DNA of 64,000 nucleotides from Variovorax sp. (lineage in GTDB: Bacteria > Pseudomonadota > Gammaproteobacteria > Burkholderiales > Burkholderiaceae_C), in NCBI GenBank assembly GCA_025352265.1, contig JANXTS010000071.1, positions 35,311-99,310 of the forward strand. Reading direction: 5' to 3'. Under the pieces are notes generated by a model that had not been told where the DNA came from, did not search any database, and worked only from the letters and a program-made list of their open reading frames with translations. Below are positions 33,159 through 42,235 of this stretch, piece after piece. Both the position numbers and the translations under genes were made by a program. Each line of letters begins with the position of its first letter. The first letter of the stretch is position 1.

Positions 33159-33753
33159 TCGCCGCTGCACCGCCAAAGCGCCTAATGGGCTGATCGGCGG
33201 GCGACCCTCGAAAGTTGTCCGTCAGTTGCGAATGAATGTCATGCTGCTGTCCGACCGCTGCGATGACGTGGAACTCGCTGGTGGGGTCCGGCGCCAGAAG
33301 CTCGGGGCCATCACCGCGGCAAAGCGAGCAATTCGGTCTTCGCGAACCCGCCCTCCGGTGGCAGCCATCTCGATGAGTGCGGCGTATTCGGAAGTGTCAG
33401 TATCGGGAATCTGCATACCCCGATGCTAAGGCTCGCCAAGGCAAACTGTGTGACCTCATCAGTGCTGACCCGCGTTGCGATTGTGTCGAACGCGCCTTTT
33501 TTCACAGATTTTCACAATGCATTACCTACCAGCACCGGTGGGCGAAGAATTCACTGATCGGCCGGCGCTTTGACGCTGACATCGCCGGGCTTGGAATATT
33601 GGCTGACCCGGCTTCGTTCGATGCGCGAAAGCCCTACGGCCCTACCCCACGCGGGCCGACACATCGGCTCCCGCCAGGCATCGAGACTGCGTCCTCAAGC
33701 GGCGATTGACCGCCTTGCAAACTTCCCAATTTACCGATCAAGAAAGGTTTTCC
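33159..33753. other. 595-base intergenic region without a convincing gene
   Basis: A leftward 64-codon frame at 33222-33416 (MQIPDTDTSEYAALIEMAATGG) has no ribosome site or recognisable family and is not called. I see no repeat, RNA motif or terminator here. The right end presumably holds the promoter of the ElaB-like gene. Confidence 0.4.
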
Positions 33754-34206
33754 ATGAACGAAGACAACGTCAAATCTCCATCGCAACTGGCGGACCAAGC
33801 TCGCGGCACTATGGGTGACGCAATCGATACGGCTCGAAATTTTGCCCAGGCATCGCGAGCGGCCGGAGACGATGCGCTGAATTCCGTGAAGGATTCAGTC
33901 AAAGACGGCGCAGAAGACGCCAAGGCGCTCGGTCAAGATGCAGCTATGGCAGCCCGAAGCTATGGCAGGGACGCAAAACAGACCGCAAAGGACGCGATGG
34001 ATTCCGGTAGGGCCTGCGCCAAAGATGCCGTCAATGCTGCTGGCAAAAAGGTAGATGACCTCAAGGACCAGTTTTCATCGGCGCGCAAACAGAGTGAGCA
34101 ATACATCATGGACCAGCCCGTCCGGGCGACGTTGATTGCCGCTGCTGGCGGTGCAATCCTGACTGCGCTGCTCGTTTCGTTCATGCGCAGCAGCGATCGG
34201 CGCTAG
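33754..34206 (+). CDS. ElaB/YqjD/DUF883-like tail-anchored protein
   Basis: A 150-residue highly charged, helical protein with repeated Lys-Asp-Ala heptads (DALNSVKDSVKDGAEDAKAL, AKQTAKDAMDSGRACAKDA) and a single C-terminal membrane helix (AAGGAILTALLVSFM) ending RSSDRR. The layout matches ElaB/YqjD tail-anchored proteins that bind ribosomes in stationary phase. The N-terminal repeats are longer than in E. coli. The ATG at 33754 follows an AGAAAGG ribosome site. Confidence 0.78.
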   Translation: MNEDNVKSPSQLADQARGTMGDAIDTARNFAQASRAAGDDALNSVKDSVKDGAEDAKALGQDAAMAARSYGRDAKQTAKDAMDSGRACAKDAVNAAGKKVDDLKDQFSSARKQSEQYIMDQPVRATLIAAAGGAILTALLVSFMRSSDRR

Positions 34207-34261
34207 GCGCTACTAAGGTAACAGAGGTTCCCCGAGGGACCCTCTCACGTGGTGTGGTTTG

Positions 34262-34283
34262 CATGCCCTTTAAATTGGGCATG
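34262..34283 (+). repeat. inverted repeat CATGCCC/GGGCATG
   Basis: Seven-base perfect arms surround an eight-base AT-rich loop, TTTAAATT, in the space between the ElaB-like gene and the decarboxylase gene. No T-run follows, so it is not a standard terminator; it may be an operator for the downstream decarboxylase. Confidence 0.45.
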
Positions 34284-34405
34284 ATTGGAGCTGAAGGCGC
34301 CGACGCTGCACGCGTCCTCAGCACGCGGCAATGTGCGGTCGTTTGACGGCGATGCATACACGGCGGCATGCGAGCGGGACTGAGCCACAACCACCAGAGA
34401 CACCG

Positions 34406-36073
34406 ATGACAAAAAACCCTGCGACAACGGTCACGCTGAGCGATGTTGCTACTTCCACAGCCACTTCAAACGCAAAAGTCAGCGTCCGTACCGCCGTGCT
34501 GGACCTGCTGCGAGCGTTTCGCATGACGACGATGTTCGGCAACCCTGGCTCCACAGAACTCGGGCTCTTCCGCGACTTTCCGTCCGACTTCCGCTACGTG
34601 CTTGGCCTCCAGGAGGCTGTGGTGGTGGGTATGGCAGATGGCTATGCCCAGGCCACGCGCAACGCAAGCTTCGTCAATCTGCACTCGGCTGCGGGTGTCG
34701 GTCACGCCATGGGCAACATCTTCACCGCTCACAAAAACCAGACTCCGATGATCATTACCGCCGGTCAGCAGGCAAGGTCGATCTTGCCGTTCGACCCCTT
34801 TCTGTTCTCCGGCCAGGCCACCGAGTTGCCCAAGCCCTATGTCAAGTGGAGCGTGGAGCCGGCCCGCGCCGAAGACGTGCCGCTAGCAATGGCTCGCGCC
34901 TATTACATCGCCATGCAGGAGCCCCGCGGTCCGGTGCTCGTGTCGATACCTGCGGATGACTGGGACTGCCTCACCGAACCGGTATTGCCGCGCGTGGTGA
35001 GTACCGAGTTCCGACCCGAACCGATGGTGCTCGGCCTCATCGGCGATGCGTTGGATGCGAGCCGTCGTCCTGCGTTTGTCGTGGGCACCGCGGTCGACCG
35101 CTGCGGAGCCTGGGACGCGGTGATCGCCCTTGCAGAACGTCACAGCGCAAGCGTATGGGTGGCGCCGATGTCGGGCCGATGCGGCTTTCCCGAAGACCAC
35201 CGCCTGTTCGCCGGCTTCCTGCCCGCCATGCGCGAGAAGATCGTGCAGCTCCTCGACGGTCACGACTTCATCTTCGCAGTCGGTGCGCCGGCCTTCATCT
35301 ATCACGTGGAAGGCCACGGCCCGCACGTGCCCGCCGGCGCTACGCTGGGCCAGCTGATCGACGACCCGACGATTGCGGCGTGGACTCCGGTCGGCACGAC
35401 GGCCGTGGGCAATATCCGGCTCGGCGTGCAGGACTTGCTGGATCGTCCTGTCGCCCCGCAACTTGGGCAACGCGCCCTGCCCGCCCCGCGCGCCGCCCGA
35501 CCGCTTGCAACCCCGCCACAAGACGGCGAACTGATGTCCGTCGCCTATGTCCTGCAAACGCTTGCCGGCCTCCGTGCAAGCGACAGCATCGTGGTCGAGG
35601 AAGCGCCCACCGCACGTTCGGTCATGCACGCGTACCTGCCGATGCTTGAGAGCGGCGGCTTCTACACGATGGTCAGCGGCGGCTTGGGCCACAGCATGCC
35701 GGCGGCCGTCGGCGTTGCGCTGGCCGAGGCTCAGAAGAACAGTGGACGCAAGGTGATCGGCTTGATCGGCGATGGATCCAGCATGTACTCGATCCAGGCG
35801 TTGTGGAGTGCGGCCCAGTTAAACCTGCCGATCACCTACGTGATCCTGAAGAACCGCCGCTATGCCGCATTGCAGGACTTCGCGCCGGTGTTCGGCTTCG
35901 AGCCGGGCGAAACGCTCCAAGGGACTGATCTGCCCGGCATGGACTTCGTTGCGCTGGCGCGGGGTCAGGGTTGCGACGCGGTGACGGTCAACGATGCCGG
36001 TCAACTTACCGAGGTGCTGCGAGCAGCGCTGGCCGCTACCCGGCCCACACTGGTAGAAGTCGAAGTGGCGTAG
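34406..36073 (+). CDS. mdlC: benzoylformate decarboxylase-like ThDP enzyme
   Basis: A 555-residue thiamine-diphosphate enzyme. It has GNPGSTELGLF (Ser equivalent to Ser26 of the Pseudomonas enzyme), LQEAVVVGMADGYA (the Glu that activates ThDP), NLHSAAGVGHAMGN (His70 equivalent) and FIYHVEGHGPHVP (His281 equivalent). The ThDP motif GDGSSMYSIQALWSAAQLN is intact. It would decarboxylate benzoylformate or another aryl/branched 2-oxo acid. No mandelate racemase or dehydrogenase is nearby, so the substrate is open. ATG 34406 is chosen over a longer frame because the extra N-terminus has no homology. Confidence 0.83.
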   Translation: MTKNPATTVTLSDVATSTATSNAKVSVRTAVLDLLRAFRMTTMFGNPGSTELGLFRDFPSDFRYVLGLQEAVVVGMADGYAQATRNASFVNLHSAAGVGHAMGNIFTAHKNQTPMIITAGQQARSILPFDPFLFSGQATELPKPYVKWSVEPARAEDVPLAMARAYYIAMQEPRGPVLVSIPADDWDCLTEPVLPRVVSTEFRPEPMVLGLIGDALDASRRPAFVVGTAVDRCGAWDAVIALAERHSASVWVAPMSGRCGFPEDHRLFAGFLPAMREKIVQLLDGHDFIFAVGAPAFIYHVEGHGPHVPAGATLGQLIDDPTIAAWTPVGTTAVGNIRLGVQDLLDRPVAPQLGQRALPAPRAARPLATPPQDGELMSVAYVLQTLAGLRASDSIVVEEAPTARSVMHAYLPMLESGGFYTMVSGGLGHSMPAAVGVALAEAQKNSGRKVIGLIGDGSSMYSIQALWSAAQLNLPITYVILKNRRYAALQDFAPVFGFEPGETLQGTDLPGMDFVALARGQGCDAVTVNDAGQLTEVLRAALAATRPTLVEVEVA

Positions 36074-36076
36074 CGG

Positions 36077-38305
36077 TTACCGCCGCTTGGGCACCGACAC
36101 GGTGAAAGTCACTCGGGTTCCGTCATGGCTGTAAGCCAGTTTGCCGCCATGCCCCTTCGCGACTTCGCTCGCTATGTACAACCCCAGCCCAAGACCGCCG
36201 GGGTTTCGCACGTTTCCGATCGAACGCTGTTTAAACGGATCGAAGAGAGTCCCTATAGCCGCCGCCTCGATCGGCGGCGCCATGTTTGCAACGCTGAGCA
36301 CCACCATCGATTCCTCCTCGGCCAGCCGCACCCAGATCGACTCGCCGGCCACACCGTGGTGGCGCGCATTGCTAATGAGGTTGTTCACCACTTGCGACAT
36401 GCGGTCTGAATCGAATTCGGCGAGCAACACAGGAGGCAGTTCTGTAAGTATCGAAACTCCGGGGTAGGCAAGGCGCGCGTCTTCTATCAGACCGCGAACG
36501 AGGGCAGCCACATCACCGGGCACGCAGTTGAGGCCGAGTCCCAACCCGGCCCGCATGCGGCTCATCTCGAACACTTCACCGATTAACCGCTGCATGCGGC
36601 CTATGGACGTGGCGATGCGTTTGCCATATCCCGCCTGCCGATCGGGACTGCCCTGCTCCAGCATCAGCCCCATCATGCTGATCGTCTGCAGCGGATCGCG
36701 CAGGTCGTGACCAAGCACCGCAAGCAACTGGGCTCGCGCCATTTCCATGCGTGAGGCGCGTGCGGCACCGGCACGCGCCAGGGACTCCATTAGGTCGTGC
36801 GCGATGACGCGGTCGGCGTCGTCCCAAGCCACCGAAGTGCCTTCGACCGTCTGCCGCCATTCGGCCAGCGAGCCCTGCGGCGTCAGGCGTGCGCCGAGCG
36901 GGCCGATGCGTTCGAGCTTGGCGGGGATACCGCTCCACACGATGGTTTCGATCTGTTCGCGTCGCAGTAGAACGATCCAGCCGCGGTTGACCCGGTCGAT
37001 ACAGAGCGCCATGAACCCACAGAACGGCTGCAGTGCCAAACGCAACGCTTCTGGCAACTCGGCGGATTCGTGCAGCGCGATCAGATCCTTCTCTTCTGTG
37101 TCGAGCCAGCGAAGAAGTTGTGCGGCGCTGTCGTTGGGCAGCGCTGCGCAAGTCATGATTCCGCCATAGCTGCACAGGGAGGCGTCGAACGACATCACGC
37201 GGCCGAGTGCTTCGGTCATGTCCGGAAACGCAGACGCGAAATCGTCGCTGCCAAGTAGCAGATCGGTCAGATTTTTACGGACTTCGACCGCCGCCAATCG
37301 TCGTTTGGCGGCCAGTCGTTCAACCGCGCTTTGGACCGAGGCGGACAGCACATGCGACAGCACATCGCACGTCATGCGGACCGCATACGGCACGCGGTGT
37401 GCCGTACCGTGATGACAGGCGATCAAGCCCCACAGCTGCCCGTTAACCACGATCGACAAGCTCATCGAGGCGCCGACCTGAATGTTCTTCAAGTACTCGA
37501 TGTGAATCGGCGAGACGCTGCGCAAGACCGAGAAACTCAAATCGAGGGGGCGGTCGACCGGATCGTGCGCATCGATCGGCACCTGCTCGTCATAGACGTC
37601 GGCAATCAAGCGCAGCGGATTGAGCACATACAGCGCGCGCGCCTGCACTGGAATATCGGTGGCCGGAAAGCGGCGACCCAGAAACGGCTCGAGTGCCGGC
37701 ACGCGTACCTCTGCCACGACCTCGCCGCTGTCGTCTTGGTGAAAGCGGTAGGCCATCACGCGGTCGAAGCCGGTGAGCTTGCGTACCGTTTCGACAGTTT
37801 CCAAAAGCATGGCGGTGACGTCTCGCCTGTTGCGCAACTGACCCATGCTGCGATGGGCCAGCAAGGCAAATGCAGCAAGGTCTTCGTCGCGTGCCGCGCG
37901 CTGTTCGAGTTCGACGATAAGGCGGCCTTCGTAGGTGTGGAGGACCACATCGAAGACACGCTCTTCCAACGCCAACTCCATGCTGAGCGGCGCACTTTCC
38001 AAGCCGGTTTCGGCGTCGCGCAGCGCAGCGGAGATCGCACTCCATAGGGCCGCTTCCGACACAGGGAACGTGATCGGCAACCCCTCTCCCAGCTTGGGCA
38101 GGCTACTGATCACACTCTTTGCATTGCGGCTCGCATTGGTCAGCCGCCCGTTCAGGTCGAATGCGACGAGCGCTCCATGCGGCTGAATGTGCCCTGGCAC
38201 ATGGATTGGCTCACGGTCGCAGTTATTGAGGTCGACAGTCGAAAGATCGATCACCACCCGCGTCACGACACGTCTAACAACGCCGGGTAGAGCGCTTGAG
38301 AGCAT
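36077..38305 (-). CDS. bphP: bacteriophytochrome histidine kinase
   Basis: A red/far-red light sensor kinase, PAS2-GAF-PHY-HisKA-HATPase. The biliverdin-binding Cys (C29, NNCDREPIHVPGHIQPHG) is present, as are the GAF FPATDIPVQARALY with the key Asp and LIACHHGTAH. The kinase has HDLRDPLQ and a full ATP lid (GGLGLGLYIA). In the PHY tongue the motif usually PRxSF reads LTPQGSLAEW, so its Arg is missing. Start codon uncertain (38305 or later). No biliverdin-forming heme oxygenase gene is nearby. A receiver gene lies just upstream. Confidence 0.88.
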   Translation of the reverse strand: MLSSALPGVVRRVVTRVVIDLSTVDLNNCDREPIHVPGHIQPHGALVAFDLNGRLTNASRNAKSVISSLPKLGEGLPITFPVSEAALWSAISAALRDAETGLESAPLSMELALEERVFDVVLHTYEGRLIVELEQRAARDEDLAAFALLAHRSMGQLRNRRDVTAMLLETVETVRKLTGFDRVMAYRFHQDDSGEVVAEVRVPALEPFLGRRFPATDIPVQARALYVLNPLRLIADVYDEQVPIDAHDPVDRPLDLSFSVLRSVSPIHIEYLKNIQVGASMSLSIVVNGQLWGLIACHHGTAHRVPYAVRMTCDVLSHVLSASVQSAVERLAAKRRLAAVEVRKNLTDLLLGSDDFASAFPDMTEALGRVMSFDASLCSYGGIMTCAALPNDSAAQLLRWLDTEEKDLIALHESAELPEALRLALQPFCGFMALCIDRVNRGWIVLLRREQIETIVWSGIPAKLERIGPLGARLTPQGSLAEWRQTVEGTSVAWDDADRVIAHDLMESLARAGAARASRMEMARAQLLAVLGHDLRDPLQTISMMGLMLEQGSPDRQAGYGKRIATSIGRMQRLIGEVFEMSRMRAGLGLGLNCVPGDVAALVRGLIEDARLAYPGVSILTELPPVLLAEFDSDRMSQVVNNLISNARHHGVAGESIWVRLAEEESMVVLSVANMAPPIEAAAIGTLFDPFKQRSIGNVRNPGGLGLGLYIASEVAKGHGGKLAYSHDGTRVTFTVSVPKRR

Positions 38306-38451
38306 TGGATCGGACCAACGCCGTGGAGATTTACCCGCTGGCGGGGCAAAGGAAGCGGGTTGCAAGCAGTTACCATTTGACGGCAGGGTACTCTCATTTA
38401 GTACTTGGTGAACCTTCAGCCGCATTGGCCGCGGGCGTACGACCGAAAAAT

Positions 38452-38832
38452 CTAGGTCGCCCGGCTTTCAATGACGCGGACGTAGTCGAGAAAGGCGTCG
38501 AGTTCCGTCGACTTGTCGAATACGGCATCGGCCCCCAGCGCCGCGCAGCGCGAGCGAAGATCAGGCGTGGCGTAGTTGCTCAATACCACCACCCGCTGCC
38601 ACGAAGCGCGCTCGCGGATTGCATTCAAGACACCTAGGCCGTTGCCCTCTGCAAGAAAGAGATCGACGACAGCCAAGTCCCATGCATCACGATTGGCCTC
38701 CAGCCAGAGATTGGATTCAAGCGCGCCATTTGAAAAACTGACGACCTCGATCGCAGCCAGCTCGACCAGTGTTTCGATCAGATTGTTTCTGATCAATAGG
38801 TTGTCTTCGACAATGAAAACGCGGAGCGCCAT
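38452..38832 (-). CDS. single-domain response regulator
   Basis: A 126-residue CheY-like receiver. The acidic pocket (FIVEDN), phosphoacceptor Asp (LAVVDLFLAEGNG) and signalling residues (VVLSNYA, FDKSTELDAF with the Lys) are all present. There is no output domain. It lies 147 bases upstream of the phytochrome gene on the same strand and probably receives phosphate from it. Where the signal goes next is not visible in this window. Confidence 0.88.
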   Translation of the reverse strand: MALRVFIVEDNLLIRNNLIETLVELAAIEVVSFSNGALESNLWLEANRDAWDLAVVDLFLAEGNGLGVLNAIRERASWQRVVVLSNYATPDLRSRCAALGADAVFDKSTELDAFLDYVRVIESRAT

Positions 38833-38975
38833 CTGATTTTTCGATCCCGCAGGATGGTTGCCACGCTCACCTCCAGGTGAACCGAGCTTATACATTGTCA
38901 GCCGCCTACGGCGACTTGGCCTGTCGGACTGCGCGCCGAATACCGAACCCTCACTTTTCGTGGGCTTTTCGAAAC

Positions 38976-39266
38976 TCAGACACCTTCGACGATGCGAATA
39001 TCGCGCTCGGCGCCATCGCCCAGGGCCGCCAACGCCTCCTGATACGCCGGGCTGTCATGCGCCGCCATGGCCTGCACGACGCTATCGAACTCGATTAGAA
39101 CCGTTCGCTGCATGATGCCGAGCTCGTAGACCTTGGCAGGGTCGCCACGCGCCAGAAAACGGGCACCGTTGGCAGTGAGCGCGGGGCCAGCCAGCTTGGC
39201 GTAGGCAGCCAGCTTTTCAGAATCCTTGACGGCGCGATAAGTGCTCAACCAATAGGCTTTAGACAT
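38976..39266 (-). CDS. DUF1330 protein
   Basis: A 96-residue ferredoxin-like-fold protein of the DUF1330 family: AYWLSTYRAVKDSEKLAAYAKLAGPAL, RFLARGDPAKVYE, RTVLIEFDSVVQAMAAHDSPAYQEAL, GAERDIRIVEGV. Members are small stand-alone dimeric proteins of unknown activity. The ATG at 39266 gives the usual family length. Confidence 0.88.
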   Translation of the reverse strand: MSKAYWLSTYRAVKDSEKLAAYAKLAGPALTANGARFLARGDPAKVYELGIMQRTVLIEFDSVVQAMAAHDSPAYQEALAALGDGAERDIRIVEGV

Positions 39267-39360
39267 TGTGTCCTTAGTGTTCAGTGATGTTCGAGCCCAC
39301 GACTTTGCCGCAGGTCTCTGTGCGCAGCAAGTCCCGCCGAAGCACGCCGAGACACGCCGT

Positions 39361-39738
39361 CTAGTTTTTGCACTCACCGCCGATCAAGACCGAGCCATCC
39401 TTGCATTCGGTGAGGATTGCGCCTTTCTTGGGTCGCGGCACAGCGTCAGATGTGCCGGGATCTGTAACGGCAGTGCCCGGCATGTCTGACGCGTCCGGCC
39501 GCTGGTAGATGATCGACTTTCCGCCCATCTCGCAACTGCCGACCAGTTTGCCGCGCATGCCGGAAACAGCGCCTGCATCGACTACGGTGACGGTAAAGTT
39601 CGCCACGCCGGACGCCGCGATCTTGGCTTCGATCTGCGAACGCAACGCATCGCAGTTGGTGGCGGCGCGGGCCGAGCCGACCGTACCGGCCGACGCCGCG
39701 ACCGCAAGAACCATGGAAATCAACGAGAGTTTTTTCAT
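39361..39738 (-). CDS. DUF1161 exported protein
   Basis: A 125-residue secreted protein with a signal peptide (MKKLSLISMVLAVAASAGTVGSARA) and the DUF1161 core: NCDALRSQIEAKIAASGVANFTVTVVDA, GKLVGSCEMGGKSIIYQR. A Pro/Asp-rich segment and the tail ILTECKDGSVLIGGECKN follow. Four or more Cys suggest disulfides. Function unknown; no partners. Confidence 0.85.
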   Translation of the reverse strand: MKKLSLISMVLAVAASAGTVGSARAATNCDALRSQIEAKIAASGVANFTVTVVDAGAVSGMRGKLVGSCEMGGKSIIYQRPDASDMPGTAVTDPGTSDAVPRPKKGAILTECKDGSVLIGGECKN

Positions 39739-40023
39739 CGATGCTTGCCTCCTAAAACAGTGCATGGACAAAGCAGTCTAGCGGCCGAAAGAGCTTTCAT
39801 TCGCGTGCCCCGCAAGTGGCGCAGCAGCATGCCACCCTCACGAGCGACATCAGCGAGCCCTCATCACCAAGGTGCACACGCCATCGGCATCGCGGTGCGG
39901 CCCCGTCGCCGTGGGAAACCGCTGGCGATCGGTCAAAAGAAGGAACTTTCAAGACCGTGCTTGAATTCGTGAGAGCCCGAACGCTCAGAACCACCGCTGA
40001 ACCTATCTACAGGCAAACACGCC

Positions 40024-40968
40024 ATGTTGATCATCGATGCACCGACGACACGGCAGGCACTGCCCTTTCCAACGCTGATCGAGGCGTTGCGCCGCATGTT
40101 CCTGTCGCACTGCGAGGTACCGCGACGTTCTGTACTCCAGGTGGCGCCGATAGTGCCCGAGGGACCATCGGGCGTTACTTCGCTCGTCATGCCGGCATGG
40201 AACGCGCGCTACTACGGCGTCAAGATCGTCAACATCGCGCCGGGCAATAAAGCCCGCGGCCTTGCCGGGCTGCATTCCAGTTATCTCCTGCACGACGCGA
40301 CGACCGGCGCGCCGTTGGCATTGATAGATGGCGATGCAATCACCGCGCGGCGCACTGCAGCCGCCTCGGCCCTCGCGGCCTCCTGGCTGGCACGCGCAGA
40401 CGCGCGCCATCTGCTGGTGGTGGGCGCGGGCAAGGTCGCCCGTCTGCTGCCTGAGGCTCACCGCGCCGTGCGGGCCATCGATCGCGTGAGCGTCTGGGCA
40501 CGGTCGCCAGATCAAGCCGAAATGCTCGTGCGAGAGCTGTGCGACGCAGGCATCTACGCGACCGTATCGATCGACCTCGCCGCCTCCGTCGCCAAAGCCG
40601 ACATCGTCAGCTGCGCAACGCTCGCGAACTCGCCAATAGTGCTCGGTGGATGGCTTGCGCCCGGCAGTCACCTGGATTTGATCGGTGGCTTTACGCCTGC
40701 GATGCGCGAGACCGACGACGCCTGTTTTGAGGGTGCAAGCCTCTTCGTGGACACCGAAGAGGCGCTGCAAAAAAGTGGCGACTTGCTAGGTCCGATGGCC
40801 CGCGGCGTGTTTACGGCCGCCGATGTGAAGGCCACGTTGGCCCAGCTAGTAGCGGCCGAAAGACCCGGTCGAGGCAGCGAATTGGAGCGCACCGTGTTCA
40901 AGTCGGTCGGCACGGCACTCGAAGACCTTGCCGCAGCGGTGCTGGTCTACGAATCGCAACAGGCGTAA
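40024..40968 (+). CDS. ornithine cyclodeaminase / mu-crystallin family protein
   Basis: A 314-residue NAD(P)-dependent enzyme. Features are the substrate-side Lys in YYGVKIVNIAPGN, ALIDGDAITARRTAAASALA, and the Rossmann fold VVGAGKVARLL with WARSPDQAEML. Close relatives reduce Delta1-pyrroline-2-carboxylate (LhpI type) or cyclise ornithine; the usual GxG motif is intact, but I cannot tell which reaction. It is a single gene 373 bases upstream of the aldolase, so an operon is doubtful. Confidence 0.82.
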   Translation: MLIIDAPTTRQALPFPTLIEALRRMFLSHCEVPRRSVLQVAPIVPEGPSGVTSLVMPAWNARYYGVKIVNIAPGNKARGLAGLHSSYLLHDATTGAPLALIDGDAITARRTAAASALAASWLARADARHLLVVGAGKVARLLPEAHRAVRAIDRVSVWARSPDQAEMLVRELCDAGIYATVSIDLAASVAKADIVSCATLANSPIVLGGWLAPGSHLDLIGGFTPAMRETDDACFEGASLFVDTEEALQKSGDLLGPMARGVFTAADVKATLAQLVAAERPGRGSELERTVFKSVGTALEDLAAAVLVYESQQA

Positions 40969-41341
40969 CCAACACGACCCTGTCGAACAATTCAAAGTTC
41001 AAGCCAACGCTGCCGCTTCGTCAACGGCGAGCCACGCCCGACCACGACAGCAAGCCAACGTGAGTCAACTCGAACCTTGAGAGGTAATCTTTAGAACACC
41101 CTGAGCACATTCGATTGAATCAATCGCGCGATGCCGATACATCCGAACATTGCGATCGAGCTTGCAGGTCTTCTTCATCGACAGTTGGACTAAGGCCGAG
41201 CTGATTCAGTGACGTAGGCGATCGGAAATCATTCTCTTCCAACGATGCAAAGGTCGCGCTTTTTTTACAGACCCTGGGTTGATGCCTGATCTATCCAATG
41301 ACATATGCTCGGTCGAGCAAAAGTAACAGGAGTCTGATGAG
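40969..41341. other. 373-base intergenic region upstream of the aldolase gene
   Basis: There is no convincing frame on either strand. The stretch is less GC-rich than its surroundings. It carries an AGGAG ribosome site close to the aldolase start. I see no repeats or terminator. Confidence 0.4.
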
Positions 41342-42121
41342 ATGGACATCTTCGCCAAAGTAATACCCACCGTCCGCGATGCCTCGATTTCCGATTCGGA
41401 ATGGAAGGCCCGCCAAGAGCTCGCTTGCGCGTATCGGCTCTTTGACCATTTCGGTTGGCACGAACTGATTTACAACCACATCACGGTTCGTGTTCCAGAC
41501 ACACACTATTTCTTGATCAATCCGTTCGGACTGAGATATGGCGAAGTTCGTGCTTCAAACCTGGTCAAGATCGACGTTGAAGGCCAAATCATTGGTGAGT
41601 CGGCCTACTCGGTGAATCCTGCGGGCTTCATCGTTCACTCTGCCGTCCACGCTGCACGCCCGGACGCGCATGCCGTCGCGCATACGCATACGACGGCGGG
41701 TCAAGCCGTCGCATGCCAGAAAGACGGGTTGTTGCCGTTGAGCTTCACCTCGATGTTCTACACGGATGCTGTTGCGTATCATGATTTCGAGGGCATTACT
41801 CTTGACCGCGACGAGCGGGAGCGCCTTGCCCAAAATCTGGGCAACAAGTCGTTGATGATCCTGCGCAATCATGGGCTGCTGTCCTGCGGACCGACATTGG
41901 CACATGCTTTTCTTGATCTGTATCACTTGCAGCGCGCCTGTGAAGTTCAGGTAGTGGCGCAGGCGGCTGGCGGTGCAATGCTGCTACGGCCACCACCGGA
42001 AGCGGCAGTCCGCAGCGCTTTACAACACCGCGGCGCAATGGACAGGGGCCTGGAACCGGCGATGGCATTCGCCGCTATGGCGAGAATGATGTTGGAGAAA
42101 GACCCGAGCTTTCTTCAGTAG
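41342..42121 (+). CDS. class II aldolase/adducin family protein
   Basis: A 259-residue member of the class II aldolase/adducin family. Zinc ligands are in VAHTHTTAG and LRNHGLL, with the sugar-phosphate-binding-like N-terminus ELIYNHITVRVPDTHYFLINP. Many members are aldolases (fuculose-phosphate type) or decarboxylases; some have lost activity. The Ser/Thr residues that bind phosphate are not obvious. Its GC content looks lower than its neighbours, which may hint at transfer. A second ATG at 41336 is possible. Confidence 0.82.
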   Translation: MDIFAKVIPTVRDASISDSEWKARQELACAYRLFDHFGWHELIYNHITVRVPDTHYFLINPFGLRYGEVRASNLVKIDVEGQIIGESAYSVNPAGFIVHSAVHAARPDAHAVAHTHTTAGQAVACQKDGLLPLSFTSMFYTDAVAYHDFEGITLDRDERERLAQNLGNKSLMILRNHGLLSCGPTLAHAFLDLYHLQRACEVQVVAQAAGGAMLLRPPPEAAVRSALQHRGAMDRGLEPAMAFAAMARMMLEKDPSFLQ

Positions 42122-42235
42122 CAAGCCGGTTGTCGCCTTCGCCTCGAGTCGAAGAATGTGGCGCCGTTTCATCCGGGCGCATCGCAAAAGCATTTGCGAT
42201 GCACTGCGAGTGACCAAGGTGACACGGCCACATTG

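Noticed and set aside
33222..33416. 64-codon leftward frame
   Set aside because: There is no ribosome site or recognised family, and GC-rich sequence yields such frames by chance.
34262..34283. Hairpin considered as a terminator of the ElaB-like gene
   Set aside because: There is no T-run after either arm, so it is kept only as an inverted repeat.
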